Counted from the stretch's first letter, positions 27,522-37,182 are shown. The stretch is DNA of 64,000 nucleotides from Heliomarina sp018223035 (GCA_018223035.1 JAAEZD010000001.1:391566-455565); one strand, 5' to 3'. Translations and numbers: made by a program. The notes: generated from the letters alone by a model not told the origin.

Positions 27522-28166
27522 TCAGATCTGGGACACGCCCAGAAGCGCGCGGAGAGGGTCGCGACCAATCTCGCGCCCGCCTTCCAACTTTGCAGCAACC
27601 GCAGCACGGTTCGCAGCAGAGCGCGTCTGCTCGGCTTTGGAGACCCCGACAACCGTTTCGATGTGAATACGGAATCCGACGATCCGGGGCATCATTCTAT
27701 CGATATCGCGCTGTTCAATGCGATCCAACTGCCATGTACCGCCGATGCGACGTTCGGATTGGGAGACGATATTGAGCATTAGAGCCATCATCTCCTCTTC
27801 GGTTTCGATCAACTCTATCGGGCCGCGCACCTGAACCGACTGGTAAATCCACGTGGGTACATCCTCATCTTCCACATACCACGCCGGTGACACATAAGCT
27901 GATGGGCCGGTAAAAACCGCGAGCGCCTGCGTTTCTGTACCAACGCTTGCGGCTTGGGGATTGGTACGGGTGACGTGACCGACGAGTGTGCCACAGTCCG
28001 CTTGTCCGTTTTCGAAATAGAGCGGCGTGTGGGTTGCTTCGGTGATGCCTGCCTCACCCTGAGTGACCAGCAAGGAGAACGGTTCGGATAAGATCATCGC
28101 TCGCGCGGTGTCTTCGCCCATCCTGTAGGGCGCCGGAACATAGGGGCGACGAATTGACTGTGTCAT
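27522..28166 (-). CDS. PaiB-type FMN-binding protein
   Basis: A 214-residue protein of the PaiB family (FMN-binding split barrel). Typical segments are the N-terminal YVPAPYR, the central GTLVGHVTRTNPQ and the late WQLDRIEQRDIDRMMPRIVGFRI. In Bacillus, PaiB is associated with negative control of sporulation and protease genes, and some relatives may be flavin reductases. Here it is the last gene of the dipeptide-type ABC operon, overlapping the ATPase stop by ATGA, which suggests an enzymatic or regulatory role linked to the transported compound. Function is inferred at family level only. Confidence 0.85.
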   Translation of the reverse strand: MTQSIRRPYVPAPYRMGEDTARAMILSEPFSLLVTQGEAGITEATHTPLYFENGQADCGTLVGHVTRTNPQAASVGTETQALAVFTGPSAYVSPAWYVEDEDVPTWIYQSVQVRGPIELIETEEEMMALMLNIVSQSERRIGGTWQLDRIEQRDIDRMMPRIVGFRIHIETVVGVSKAEQTRSAANRAAVAAKLEGGREIGRDPLRALLGVSQI

Positions 28167-29944
28167 AGACTGGTCGCTTCCCGCGCTCTGACAGCCACGA
28201 TGTGGCCTGCTTTGGCCTCAACAAGATGATAAGGGTCGTCAGGGCGTGTCGCATCGTAGTAGTCGGTCACGTCACTGTCGTCCTGCGGCAGCTCTGTCTC
28301 GGCAAACATAACCCCGTCCTCACTCTGTTGAAGCCGCGGCGAAGCGCTTAGCAGCAGCCGGGTATAGGGATGACGGGGCGCGGCAAAGAGGTCAGGAGTT
28401 GCCGCGGTCTCCATCAAGCGGCCATTGTGCAGAACGTAGAGCCGGGCGCAAAGCTGCTCGACGATGTGGAGATCGTGGCTGACGAACAGACAGGCAAAGC
28501 CAAATTCTGCCTGTAGCCGTTTCAAAAGAGAAAGGATCTGTGCCTGAATCGTCACGTCGAGGGCCGAAACCGGTTCGTCCGCGATGATAAGATCCGGTTT
28601 CGCAATTAGCGCCCGGGCAATGGCGACCCGCTGACGTTGCCCCCCAGAGAGCGCATGCGGAAATCGGTTTGCCATTTCGCGTGTCAGGCCGACTGCCTCC
28701 AGCATTTCCTCCACCGCACGTTGCCGCTCGGCCCGGCTCAGGCTGGTGTCATGGCGCAGACCCTCGCGGATGATACGGCCAATCCGCATCCGGGGATTCA
28801 GCGAAGAAAATGGATCCTGGAAAACGACCCGAATACGCTGACGCAGTTTGCGCTCCTCCGCCGATGACAGGCTACCCAATTCACGCCCGTCAAAGGTGAC
28901 ACGCCCGCCGACGCTTGGGGTCAGACCGCAGACCGCACGCCCGATGGTACTCTTGCCGCTGCCGGATTTACCGACGAGACCAACAAATTCACCCGGCGCA
29001 ACCGTCAGCGAGACATCGCGTACCGCATGGTGAACCTTCCCGCCAACAAGGCCCAGCCATCCCTTTTCCGTGAAATCGACGCTCAGGTTTTCGATCTTCA
29101 AGAGCGGTTCCCCTTCACGTCCGGCAACCGGAGCTGGCACGCCAAGTTGTGCGGCCTCGAGCAGCCTTTGGGTGTACGGATGCTGCGGGCGCGTCAGAAC
29201 CTTTTGTGTAACCCCGCTTTCTACCAGTACTCCCTGCTCCATCACAGCGATCCGGTCGGCATAGCGCGCCACGACAGCGAGATCGTGAGAGATAAGGATC
29301 ACAGCCGTACCATTAGCCCGGGCAAGTTCCTCCATGATATCCAGCACCTCGCGTTGAACCACCGCGTCGAGCGCTGTCGTCGGCTCGTCGGCAATGAGCA
29401 GTTTCGGCTGAAGCATCATCACCGAGGCGATCATGATCCGCTGTCGCATCCCGCCCGAGAATTCGTGCGGATAGTGATTGAGCAGCGTTTCTGGCCGGTC
29501 CAGCCGGACTTGTCGCAGCATGTCGAGCGCCCGTTCGCGGATCTGGCTCTCGGAAAAGTCGGTATGCAACCGCATCGCCTCGAACATCTGTTCACCAATG
29601 CGCATCGTCGGGTTCAGCGACGAAAGCGGCTCTTGGAAGATTAGCCCGATGGAACGTCCGCGCAGCTTGCGCAATGCCTCAGGGCTCGTGGGAGAAGTTA
29701 TTTCCTCACTACCAAACCGGATTTGGCCTTGGGTAACGCGCCCGGGTTCGGGCAGTAATCCAAGAATCGAGCGCCCGATCATGCTCTTGCCGCTCCCCGA
29801 CTCTCCGACCAACGCAAGTACTTCGCCCTGCTTGACAGTCAGGTTCACGCCCTTGACCACCGCAGCGGGCCCGAAAGAAATCTCCAGGTTCTCAACGGCA
29901 AGGAGGACATCGCCATCTGAGCTTATGTTCCTTGGCTGGGTCAT
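28163..29944 (-). CDS. Dipeptide/oligopeptide-type ABC transporter, fused two-domain ATPase
   Basis: A 593-residue protein with two complete nucleotide-binding domains, equivalent to DppD joined to DppF (as in YejF and GsiA). The first half has Walker A GESGSGKSM, signature FSGGMRQRIMIA and Walker B LLIADEPTTALD. The second has GKSGSGKST, signature LSGGQRQRVAIARA and Walker B LIIADEPVSALD. Each half ends in an oligopeptide-type C-terminal segment (HPYTQRLLEA and HPYTRLLLSA). ATG 29944 begins 1 nt after the permease stop; the longer frame up to 30010 would overlap the permease. It powers import by the two permeases of this operon. Confidence 0.94.
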   Translation of the reverse strand: MTQPRNISSDGDVLLAVENLEISFGPAAVVKGVNLTVKQGEVLALVGESGSGKSMIGRSILGLLPEPGRVTQGQIRFGSEEITSPTSPEALRKLRGRSIGLIFQEPLSSLNPTMRIGEQMFEAMRLHTDFSESQIRERALDMLRQVRLDRPETLLNHYPHEFSGGMRQRIMIASVMMLQPKLLIADEPTTALDAVVQREVLDIMEELARANGTAVILISHDLAVVARYADRIAVMEQGVLVESGVTQKVLTRPQHPYTQRLLEAAQLGVPAPVAGREGEPLLKIENLSVDFTEKGWLGLVGGKVHHAVRDVSLTVAPGEFVGLVGKSGSGKSTIGRAVCGLTPSVGGRVTFDGRELGSLSSAEERKLRQRIRVVFQDPFSSLNPRMRIGRIIREGLRHDTSLSRAERQRAVEEMLEAVGLTREMANRFPHALSGGQRQRVAIARALIAKPDLIIADEPVSALDVTIQAQILSLLKRLQAEFGFACLFVSHDLHIVEQLCARLYVLHNGRLMETAATPDLFAAPRHPYTRLLLSASPRLQQSEDGVMFAETELPQDDSDVTDYYDATRPDDPYHLVEAKAGHIVAVRAREATSL

Positions 29945-29945
29945 G

Positions 29946-30794
29946 TCAGATCGTCTCCTTCGAGGGCGCTGCCCCGGATTTTGGATCAAGCTCGTCGCGC
30001 AGCGCATCACCGAGAAGGTTTACGCCGAGCAGGGCAATGGAAATGCAGACCCCCGGCAGCAGCCCGAGCAGCGGGTAGCGCATCAGATGTGCCTTGGCCT
30101 CCGACAGGATATTGCCCCAGCTCGGCTCTGGCGGCGGTACGCCCAGTCCGAGAAAACTCAGCGCACTTTCGGCCAAAAGAACCCAGCCAAACATCATGGT
30201 GGTCAGTACGATCAGCGGAGCGAGACAATTCGGCAGGATGTGGATCAGAAGCGTATAGAGGCGGGAATTGCCCATCACCGTCGACGCTTCGACGAACTCG
30301 TTCTGGCTGATCGAGAGCACGGACCCGCGTACCACCCTTGTCACTGCAGGAAGATAGGCGACTGAAAGCGCCATGATCACACCGAACCGGTTTGCCCCGA
30401 TGACAGCCATAAGGCCAAGCGCGATCAGCAGCCCCGGAAAGGCCATCAGCGCATCGAGGATCATGATCAATAGCCGGTCGAACCAGCCTCGGAAGTAACC
30501 CGCTGCCGCTCCGAGCAACGTGCCGAGAATAACCGGAACGATCAGTGTAGAAAGTCCGATTGAAACCGAAACCCACGCGCCGCGCATCAATCGCGACAGG
30601 ACATCGCGGCCGAACATATCAGTCCCGAACGGATGGGCCATCCCGGGCTCGGCAAAGCGATTCAGCAGATCGGATTTTAGCGGGTCGTACGGGGTCCAGA
30701 CCGCGCCGAGAAAGGCGGTGAATAAGACGAGGACGAGCATGACAGCCCCGATGAGGCCATTGGGTTTGCCAAGCAGGCGGAACAGGAAAGTCAC
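29946..30794 (-). CDS. Peptide-type ABC permease (DppC-like)
   Basis: A 282-residue inner-membrane permease with the DppC N-terminal feature AEPGMAHPFGTDMFGRDVLS, five or six helices, and the EAA loop EASTVMGNSRLYTLLIHILPN. It overlaps the DppB-like gene by ATGA and the ATPase gene follows after 1 nt. It pairs with the product of 30791-31738. Confidence 0.95.
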   Translation of the reverse strand: MTFLFRLLGKPNGLIGAVMLVLVLFTAFLGAVWTPYDPLKSDLLNRFAEPGMAHPFGTDMFGRDVLSRLMRGAWVSVSIGLSTLIVPVILGTLLGAAAGYFRGWFDRLLIMILDALMAFPGLLIALGLMAVIGANRFGVIMALSVAYLPAVTRVVRGSVLSISQNEFVEASTVMGNSRLYTLLIHILPNCLAPLIVLTTMMFGWVLLAESALSFLGLGVPPPEPSWGNILSEAKAHLMRYPLLGLLPGVCISIALLGVNLLGDALRDELDPKSGAAPSKETI

Positions 30795-31738
30795 GTCAGT
30801 CGCACCTTGGGGTCAAAGAAGGAATACGCGATGTCGATCGACAGATTTGTCAGGACATAGATCAGCGCGATGAACAGCAGCGCACCCTGCAGGACGGGAT
30901 AGTCCCGGCCATAAATCGAGTCGACGAGCAGCTTGCCGATACCCGGCAGGGTAAAGACCGTCTCGGTTACCGCCGCGCCCGCCAGCAGGCCCGCCAGCGC
31001 GATGCCGACCATCGTCAGCGTCGGTGCAAAGGCATTCGGAAAGACATGCCGCCACAGAACCTGCCTCTCGGGCAATCCCTTTGCCCGGGCGTGGGTAATG
31101 TAATCGCGGTTCATCACCTCGAGACTGCCGGCACGCATCATGCGGGTCATCACAGCAATCTCGGACAGGGCCAGCGAAGTTACAGGCAGGATGAGATAAG
31201 TCACTCCAAGACCGAAATCCTGGGACATCGACACGTAGCCGACCGTCGGAAGCCAGCCTAGCATAGCGCCGAACACGACCAGCAGCATCAATCCAACCCA
31301 GAAACTCGGCATCGAAAGTTTCAGGATCGTCAGGAAGACGATGGCGTAGTCGGTGCGCGAATTGTGCCGGTGCGCCGCCACCAGTCCGGCCGGAATGGCG
31401 ACAATCAGCGCCGTCGTGATCGCAAGCAACACCACAGTGGCCGTGACGCTGAATCTGTCGAGAAGGAGTGCGCCAACCGACTGACCGGTCAGCACCGAGA
31501 CACCAAGATTGCCGGAGAAGATCTCGCGCAGCCACGCGAGGAACTGGATCGGCAGCGGCTGATCCAGCCCCAGTTGCTGGCGCATCATTTGAAGGGTCGA
31601 CTCGTCGTCGATATTGCCGCCCAGCATCATGATCGCCGGGTCGCCGGGCAAGGCCCGGACGAGGCAGAAAACCATGACGGCGACGATGATCAGTGTCGGA
31701 ACCGACATCAGCAAACGTCTTGCCACGAAAAGGAACAT
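30791..31738 (-). CDS. Peptide-type ABC permease (DppB-like)
   Basis: A 315-residue permease with the characteristic DppB N-terminus (LLMSVPTLIIVAVMVF), a large periplasmic loop before helix 2, and the EAA-type loop ARAKGLPERQVLWRHVFPNA. It lies 26 nt after the binding-protein gene. With the DppC-like partner it forms the channel of a peptide/opine/amide-type importer. Confidence 0.95.
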   Translation of the reverse strand: MFLFVARRLLMSVPTLIIVAVMVFCLVRALPGDPAIMMLGGNIDDESTLQMMRQQLGLDQPLPIQFLAWLREIFSGNLGVSVLTGQSVGALLLDRFSVTATVVLLAITTALIVAIPAGLVAAHRHNSRTDYAIVFLTILKLSMPSFWVGLMLLVVFGAMLGWLPTVGYVSMSQDFGLGVTYLILPVTSLALSEIAVMTRMMRAGSLEVMNRDYITHARAKGLPERQVLWRHVFPNAFAPTLTMVGIALAGLLAGAAVTETVFTLPGIGKLLVDSIYGRDYPVLQGALLFIALIYVLTNLSIDIAYSFFDPKVRLT

Positions 31739-31764
31739 GGTCGCCGTCTCCTAGCCTGCTCGGA

Positions 31765-33321
31765 TCAATCAGAGACCCGCAGCATCCAACCGCGCAGCAC
31801 GCCCGCACCCCAGTTCTCAAAGCCCGAGACCCGGTCAGACATGCCAGTGAAAAGCATCCGGTGGCCGAGACCAATGGCCGGAACCTCTTTGTTGAAGCGA
31901 CGCGAGAGCTCGTCGATGATTTCCTGCAAACGTTCCGGATCGCCGGTTTCGAGTGATTCATAGACAAGCGCGACGGCTTCCGGATCCTGCCACGCCTTGC
32001 GCTTGGCCTCGCCGGTGAACATTTCAAAGCTCAGACCGGCATGGAGCCGTGGCGAAAAGCTGAAAGACTGCATCGTGTAGCCTTCACCGGTGCGGTAGGC
32101 TTCCAGCTGGGTGCCCCACTCCACCACTTCGAGTGTCGCATTGAATCCGGCATCGGCCAGCATCGCCTGTGCCATCAGGGCGCGTTCGTAGTAGGCACCA
32201 TTGCGGCGGGTCGCGATGATCTTGATCTCTTCACCGTCATAGCCAGCCTCTTCCATCAGGGACTTGGCCTGCTCGACGTCATAGGCCGGGTACTCGGCCT
32301 GAACCTCGGTAAAGTTCTTCGACATCGGCGGCACCGGCGAAGGCGAGGCCTCACCGAACCCTTCGGTAATCGCGGCCATGATCTGACTGGGATCAATAGC
32401 ATGCGCCATGGCCTGACGAATCCGCACATCGGCCAGAACCGGATCGTTCGGGTTCAGCAAATAGGTATCCCAAACGGCCGACTGTGTCGCATCGACCTTG
32501 AAGCCAGGCGCTTCCTTGAGCTCGGCCGCCGCCATTGCGTCGAGCGCCACGATGTCTAGATCGCCCGCCTGGAGGGCCGTCTTCGCCACCGCGCCTTCAC
32601 CTACGAAATCGAAATGAAGCGTGTCCACCTCTGCATGTTTGCCGCCACCGAGGCCGTTCACCGGCTCGTCCCGGCTGACATAATCGGGGAATAGCTCGAG
32701 TTCCACGTAGCGGCCGGGAAGGTGCTCGCCCAGAACATAGGGACCCGTGCCGATCGGCTTGTTCCAGCTTCCATCCTCATTCACCGAGTCCGGGTGCAGG
32801 ATACCCATGGAGCCGCAGTCAAATCGCGCCATCGTCGCCAAAAACACGGCATAGGGCCGATCAAGAGTAATTTCGAACGTGTAGTCGTCCACCGCTTTGG
32901 CAGAAACGACCTTCAGGCCATTTTCGCCGTTGAAGTAGTTCTTGCAGTGGCTTTCCGACGCTTCCCCGGCCAGCCGGTTCCACGACCACTCTACCTCTTT
33001 GGCTGTCATCTCCTCACCATTGTGAAACTTGACCCCGTGGCGAAGATTGAAGGTGTAGGTCAGGCCGTCCTCGGAAACGCCATAGGTTTCGGCGAGCATC
33101 GGGATGATTTCAAAGTTGTCGGCATAGGTCACAAGTCCCTCGACAAACTGCGAGTGAATGATGTCGGTGTTGCCGTCCCGTGTCACTCCGGGGTTGGTGC
33201 CGCGGATATCGGCATTGAGCGCCATGTTGACTGTACTCTCTGCCATGACGCTCCCGCTGGCGGCGCAGCAGATCGCCGTTGCTGCGAGGAGCCTCGCGAT
33301 ACCGAATTTGTCCATAGTCAT
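31765..33321 (-). CDS. Extracellular solute-binding protein, family 5 (DppA-like)
   Basis: A 518-residue periplasmic binding protein with a Sec leader ending at about AMA-like VMAES and the family 5 core: VEGLVTYADNFEIIPMLAETY, TFNLRHGVKFHNGE and GTGPYVLGEHLPGRYVEL. Such proteins deliver peptides, opines, glutathione or other amide-containing compounds. It is transcribed with the two permeases and ATPase downstream, and with the C45 hydrolase and alpha/beta hydrolase upstream (57 nt gap), which points to an acylated amino compound as cargo. The ligand itself is not predictable from the sequence. Confidence 0.93.
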   Translation of the reverse strand: MTMDKFGIARLLAATAICCAASGSVMAESTVNMALNADIRGTNPGVTRDGNTDIIHSQFVEGLVTYADNFEIIPMLAETYGVSEDGLTYTFNLRHGVKFHNGEEMTAKEVEWSWNRLAGEASESHCKNYFNGENGLKVVSAKAVDDYTFEITLDRPYAVFLATMARFDCGSMGILHPDSVNEDGSWNKPIGTGPYVLGEHLPGRYVELELFPDYVSRDEPVNGLGGGKHAEVDTLHFDFVGEGAVAKTALQAGDLDIVALDAMAAAELKEAPGFKVDATQSAVWDTYLLNPNDPVLADVRIRQAMAHAIDPSQIMAAITEGFGEASPSPVPPMSKNFTEVQAEYPAYDVEQAKSLMEEAGYDGEEIKIIATRRNGAYYERALMAQAMLADAGFNATLEVVEWGTQLEAYRTGEGYTMQSFSFSPRLHAGLSFEMFTGEAKRKAWQDPEAVALVYESLETGDPERLQEIIDELSRRFNKEVPAIGLGHRMLFTGMSDRVSGFENWGAGVLRGWMLRVSD

Positions 33322-33378
33322 GCTATTTTCCCTGTTGTTTTAATTGGTTAAGGTTTGAAGCGCATCGCGCGACTAGAG

Positions 33379-34491
33379 CTACGAGAGACTGAAAACCGTT
33401 GTTTCGCTGTGAGCGTAGGGCAGTTGCCGGATGCGCATTTCACCAGCACCAGCATTCATCAGAACCATGGCGACCGTCGCGGAGAGATAGGCATTGGTTT
33501 CGCCTTCGTTGCCCTGAGGCGAGCGTATGATCCCCCTTGGCGCACCAAATCTGTCATCCAGAGCTTCGGCCAGCGTATCGAGAGTGTGTTTCGACGCGCT
33601 TTTTTCGATCAAGCCCCGCAATCGACGATCCCGGAACAAAGTGTCAGCCCCGCGGGCGATCCCGAGGTCCATCTCGCGTGCACGCGCCACCGGGCTGGTA
33701 AAGTGGTTGGCGTGAGTGATGCAGCCGCCTTCTGGCGCCTGCCAGTAAATTCGGTCGGGCGTGGTCTCGAAATTCAGGCAATCGCCGCTTTTTGCGCAGC
33801 TCACTGTCATGTTGTTCGAGACGGTGCGCGGCAATCGATAGAGTTCCGTCAACGCTTTTGAATATCCCCCCGCCTCGAGCACGCGGCGGCGGATGACTGA
33901 CAGCGGCACGCCAAACGGGGCTGTCCCGTCCTGTGCGCAGACGAGGTTGTTGCCGGTGATCGCAACCCCTTCCGAATTGAAACCCGCCCTTGCAAGGCCA
34001 CCTGCCTCGACAAACGTCAGTACGTCAGGACCGTTGTCGCGCCGGATCTTCAAGACTACGGTGCTCTCGGCGCAATCCGGTAGCCAGTCCCAGTTCTGAA
34101 CATGCAGAAGCTGTCCGTTCTCGCTCATTTCGGGCAGGACCACGGCCGATGTGCAGCCATCGTCGAGCTTTGAGGTATCCTTGGGGCGTTGTGCGTGGAG
34201 ATTGATAATCTCACTACGGCCATTGATGACCAGCACCTCTTCGAGTTGCACGCCCGCGCCTTCGGCGATGCCGGCGAGTTCGTCCATCGCCTCCGGCACT
34301 CGCTTGGCAAGGCTTTCGCGCAGCTCTGCCGCATAGGACAAAACGCTATCCCAGGCCAGACGATGCTCCTCGAAAAGCTTGCGATATACACCAAGCCCGT
34401 GACGCAGCTGGGTGTCTGCTGCGCGGCCATAGGCGCGTCCCCGTTCAAGCGGCGGGCCTTCGAGCTCGATCAATTTTGGTACGATAGCCAT
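33379..34491 (-). CDS. C45-family peptidase / acyltransferase (penicillin acyltransferase-like Ntn hydrolase)
   Basis: A 370-residue Ntn hydrolase resembling acyl-coenzyme A:6-aminopenicillanic acid acyltransferase (AAT, PenDE) and carcinine hydrolase (Tan). The self-cleavage and nucleophile site is Cys113 in LDDGCTSAVVL, so the precursor should split into about 12- and 28-kDa chains. Supporting segments are LVINGRSEIINL before the cut and HVQNWDWLPDC after it. Bacterial members hydrolyse amide bonds of N-acyl amino acids or amines. Its start shares one base with the stop of the alpha/beta hydrolase (TGATG), and the ABC importer follows. No leader is visible, so it acts in the cytoplasm after uptake. 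Confidence 0.9.
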   Translation of the reverse strand: MAIVPKLIELEGPPLERGRAYGRAADTQLRHGLGVYRKLFEEHRLAWDSVLSYAAELRESLAKRVPEAMDELAGIAEGAGVQLEEVLVINGRSEIINLHAQRPKDTSKLDDGCTSAVVLPEMSENGQLLHVQNWDWLPDCAESTVVLKIRRDNGPDVLTFVEAGGLARAGFNSEGVAITGNNLVCAQDGTAPFGVPLSVIRRRVLEAGGYSKALTELYRLPRTVSNNMTVSCAKSGDCLNFETTPDRIYWQAPEGGCITHANHFTSPVARAREMDLGIARGADTLFRDRRLRGLIEKSASKHTLDTLAEALDDRFGAPRGIIRSPQGNEGETNAYLSATVAMVLMNAGAGEMRIRQLPYAHSETTVFSLS

Positions 34492-35360
34492 CAGCGCACA
34501 CCCGGTGCGGGAAGCTTGCCTTGCAGAACGTCGGTGAAAAAGCGTTCGATATAGGGGAACACACCTCGCATGTCATGCGGCACCCCCGGCGCGATGTCGT
34601 GCCAGACATCGACGCCCCGCGACTCGAGCGATTCACGCAGGCTGTGCAGACGCTCATTGCGGTCTTTCCCGGCGCTATTCGCCCCGGGAATGTATCTCGG
34701 CGAATCCTCGGGAAAGGTGATCTCCCAGCTCTCTAGATCCTGTGCGCCGACAGACATATGGACTTTGACCTGCTTCAGTGCGTCAAAGTCGATGCCCCGC
34801 CCGAATACTTCTGCAAAGTTGCGGATGCCGGGCCACCAATCCATCGTTTCATCCAATAGCGTGACTGAGCCGGGTGCGCCGATCGAGGCCGCCTTGAGCC
34901 GGTCGGGATGCAGATAGAGAAAGCGGTGGGTAAAGTGCCCGCCGCCGGAAAAACCGAAAAGCATGAATTTTTCAAATTGCCGAGCCAGTAGATCGCCCGC
35001 CTCCTTGACCATGGCCAGCAGAACCTCGTCATAGCGGATATCGCCTTCGATCAGGTATTTGTACCCGCCCGACTCCATGTCGCCGAGAACACCGACGGGA
35101 AAGAGCGGGGCGAGGATCACGCAGTTATTGAACCGGCCAAAACCCGAAAAAACATCGCGGTATAGAGATTGAAGCCGCATCGTCCCGTGCACTGCGACAA
35201 GCAGATCCAACTCCCTCTCCGGCTCGTCCCAAGCGCTTTCCGGAATGTAGAGGGTATAGCAAAAGCGTGGATCCGCCTTGCAGGCAATGATCGTGGTATC
35301 CCCGGTCAGGTAAAGCGATCTCAATCGTTCCTTGGGGCTATCCCCTACTCTTGGCAACAT
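34491..35360 (-). CDS. Alpha/beta hydrolase
   Basis: A 289-residue hydrolase with the nucleophile elbow GFSGGG (Ser138), an oxyanion-hole element VHGT at residues 57-60 and a late histidine in VPHDMRG. The acid residue is probably in VGAQDLE. No leader is seen, so the enzyme is cytoplasmic. It is the first gene of the operon leading to C45 hydrolase, ABC importer and PaiB, and is divergent from the GntR regulator, with a 16-bp palindrome between them. Ester or amide hydrolysis of the imported compound is inferred; it has some resemblance to the esterase D/depolymerase group but no close assignment is possible. Confidence 0.85.
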   Translation of the reverse strand: MLPRVGDSPKERLRSLYLTGDTTIIACKADPRFCYTLYIPESAWDEPERELDLLVAVHGTMRLQSLYRDVFSGFGRFNNCVILAPLFPVGVLGDMESGGYKYLIEGDIRYDEVLLAMVKEAGDLLARQFEKFMLFGFSGGGHFTHRFLYLHPDRLKAASIGAPGSVTLLDETMDWWPGIRNFAEVFGRGIDFDALKQVKVHMSVGAQDLESWEITFPEDSPRYIPGANSAGKDRNERLHSLRESLESRGVDVWHDIAPGVPHDMRGVFPYIERFFTDVLQGKLPAPGVR

Positions 35361-35432
35361 TCGCGATGGTCTCCAGTCGTCATTTCAAGCCGACCTTAGG
35401 GGCCCGAATTTGTGGCGTCAAAATATTTTTAC

Positions 35433-35448
35433 AAATTGGCGCCAATTT
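35433..35448. promoter_or_regulatory. Perfect 16-bp palindrome, candidate GntR operator
   Basis: AAATTGGCGCCAATTT equals its own reverse complement and lies in the 155-bp divergent region between the hydrolase-ABC operon and the GntR operon. A related but imperfect copy, around TTGTGGCGTCAAAA, lies about 20 bp to the left (35410-35424). Two sites would allow one GntR dimer pair to control both directions. Binding is inferred. Confidence 0.6.
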
Positions 35449-35515
35449 TGTAGAGCATATTGAACGCGGCCTCTTTCCTGCGTAGAATAACCGCATAACA
35501 GCCGGACACGCCTTC

Positions 35516-36190
35516 ATGACCGCTACACAGCAAGAGACGATACCCGCCAGACAATCCTTGGATGAGATCTCGCAGCAGATTATCACCGATATAAATAAGG
35601 GCGCTCTCGGCCCGGGTGAGTGGCTGAAGCAGATCGATATGGAGAAGCGCTATGGTTGCACCCGGATCAAGGTACGCGATGCGCTGACGAACCTGCACTC
35701 CAAACGTCTGGTCGAACATATCCCGAATCGGGGCTACCGCGTTCCCATGCCCGACCCTGTACGCTTGAAACAGGTTGGCGAGGTGCGCGCTATACTGGAG
35801 TGCCAGGCAGCCGCCGATGTCATTGAATCCGCCACCGACGCGGACATCACCGAGTTGCGCGGCTACGCCGAAGCCTTCAAAACCGCCGCCTATCACGGAT
35901 CCTCTTTTGCCCAGATCGAGGCCAATCAGGCGTTTCATTTCAAATTCTACAGCTTTTGCCGCAACGATGTGCTGCGCGAACTGATGCTGGATCTCCGCCA
36001 ACGTGGCCCAGCCGCACCCGTCGGCCAATGGCAGACGATGCACCAGCTTCAGCAGGCCACACAAGGCCACTTCGAGCTGGTTGATGCCATCGAAAAGCGT
36101 GACCTTACGCTGCTGAGGTCTGCGATCACCGACCATATCAGCGGCAATCGTGCCGCGTCCGCAGAGTCCGCAGAGTCCGAAATTGAATGA
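35516..36190 (+). CDS. GntR-family regulator, FadR/FCD subfamily
   Basis: A 224-residue GntR protein. The N-terminal winged helix (LGPGEWLKQIDMEKRYGCTR, IKVRDALTNLHSKRLV, residues about 28-65) is followed by an all-helical FCD ligand domain with histidine/acidic positions for a metal-assisted carboxylate ligand (NQAFHFKFY, TQGHFELVDAIEKRD, DHISGN). It is divergent from the C45/ABC operon and its stop overlaps the esterase gene by ATGA, so it probably represses both units and is released by an acidic product of the pathway. Confidence 0.9.
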   Translation: MTATQQETIPARQSLDEISQQIITDINKGALGPGEWLKQIDMEKRYGCTRIKVRDALTNLHSKRLVEHIPNRGYRVPMPDPVRLKQVGEVRAILECQAAADVIESATDADITELRGYAEAFKTAAYHGSSFAQIEANQAFHFKFYSFCRNDVLRELMLDLRQRGPAAPVGQWQTMHQLQQATQGHFELVDAIEKRDLTLLRSAITDHISGNRAASAESAESEIE

Positions 36191-37143
36191 CCATACATCC
36201 AGACCTGCAACGCCTGCTCGAACGCAACCGCGCGACCGGCGGCCCAGCCCTGCAGGATATGACCCTGCCCGATGCCCGCGACGCCATGCGCGCCATGTTT
36301 GTCGGTAACGGTTACCCGGTCGTGCACCCGGCACGGGTTGAGACACTTTCGCCAACGGGTGGCCATTTCACGGTGTCCATCTACCGCCCGGAGCATTCAG
36401 AGGGCCCGCTACCTGCGATATTGTACTTTCACGGCGGCGGCTATGTGCTGGGCGACGCAAAAACGTATGACAACCACTCCCGCGCTCTGGCGCATCTGCT
36501 GGAGGCGGCGGTTGTTTTTATCGGTTATCGACTTGCGCCCGAACACCCCTTCCCCGCCGCGGTCGAAGATGCCCAGGACGCAATCGAATGGCTCGGGAGC
36601 GCAGCCAAAGACCTTGCAATTGACCCGGCGCGGATTGCGGTCATGGGGGAAAGCGCCGGTGGCAATCTCGCGGTCAATGCCGCCCTTCACGCAGGTCGAA
36701 CAGGCGCACTGGAACTGCGCGGTGCAACGCTGATCTACCCGGTGACCGATGCCCGCCCATTCGCCGCCGAGCCCGGGCCGGAAATCTATCGCTCCGTTGA
36801 GCAATATGGCAAAGGCACCAATCTCGAACATGACGAAATGCAGTGGTTCGTAACAAACTACCTGCAAGATCCCGCCGACATCGATCACCCGGAAAATGTG
36901 CTGGAACATCAACCCGACTTGCACCTGATGCCGCCCACCAGGATCATTACCGCCGAATGCGATCCGCTGCGCGACATTGGCATGCGTTTTGCCATGGCTC
37001 TGACCGAGGCCGGTGTAGAATCACAGGCCGAATGCCTGCCCGGAATGCTGCACAGCTTTATGTGCCATGGCGGTATCTCAGGCCGTGCCCTTCGCCACTT
37101 TTTCCGCATTGTCGAAATGCTGGCAGGTGATCTGGGAAAATAG
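36187..37143 (+). CDS. Hormone-sensitive lipase-type alpha/beta hydrolase (esterase)
   Basis: A 318-residue HSL-family (family IV) esterase. The oxyanion motif HGGG is at residues 82-85, the nucleophile Ser156 in GESAGGN, the acid in TAECDPLRD (about residue 253) and the histidine in LHSFMCHGG. The cap region is short. It is translationally coupled to the GntR regulator and followed by the NylB-like serine hydrolase 40 bp later. Family members cleave short acyl esters; here hydrolysis of an ester group of the same imported compound is a context inference. No leader is present. Confidence 0.92.
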   Translation: MTIHPDLQRLLERNRATGGPALQDMTLPDARDAMRAMFVGNGYPVVHPARVETLSPTGGHFTVSIYRPEHSEGPLPAILYFHGGGYVLGDAKTYDNHSRALAHLLEAAVVFIGYRLAPEHPFPAAVEDAQDAIEWLGSAAKDLAIDPARIAVMGESAGGNLAVNAALHAGRTGALELRGATLIYPVTDARPFAAEPGPEIYRSVEQYGKGTNLEHDEMQWFVTNYLQDPADIDHPENVLEHQPDLHLMPPTRIITAECDPLRDIGMRFAMALTEAGVESQAECLPGMLHSFMCHGGISGRALRHFFRIVEMLAGDLGK

Positions 37144-37182
37144 CCGCAGTACCAGCTGCACTTCAATCAGAAAATAAGCGAC

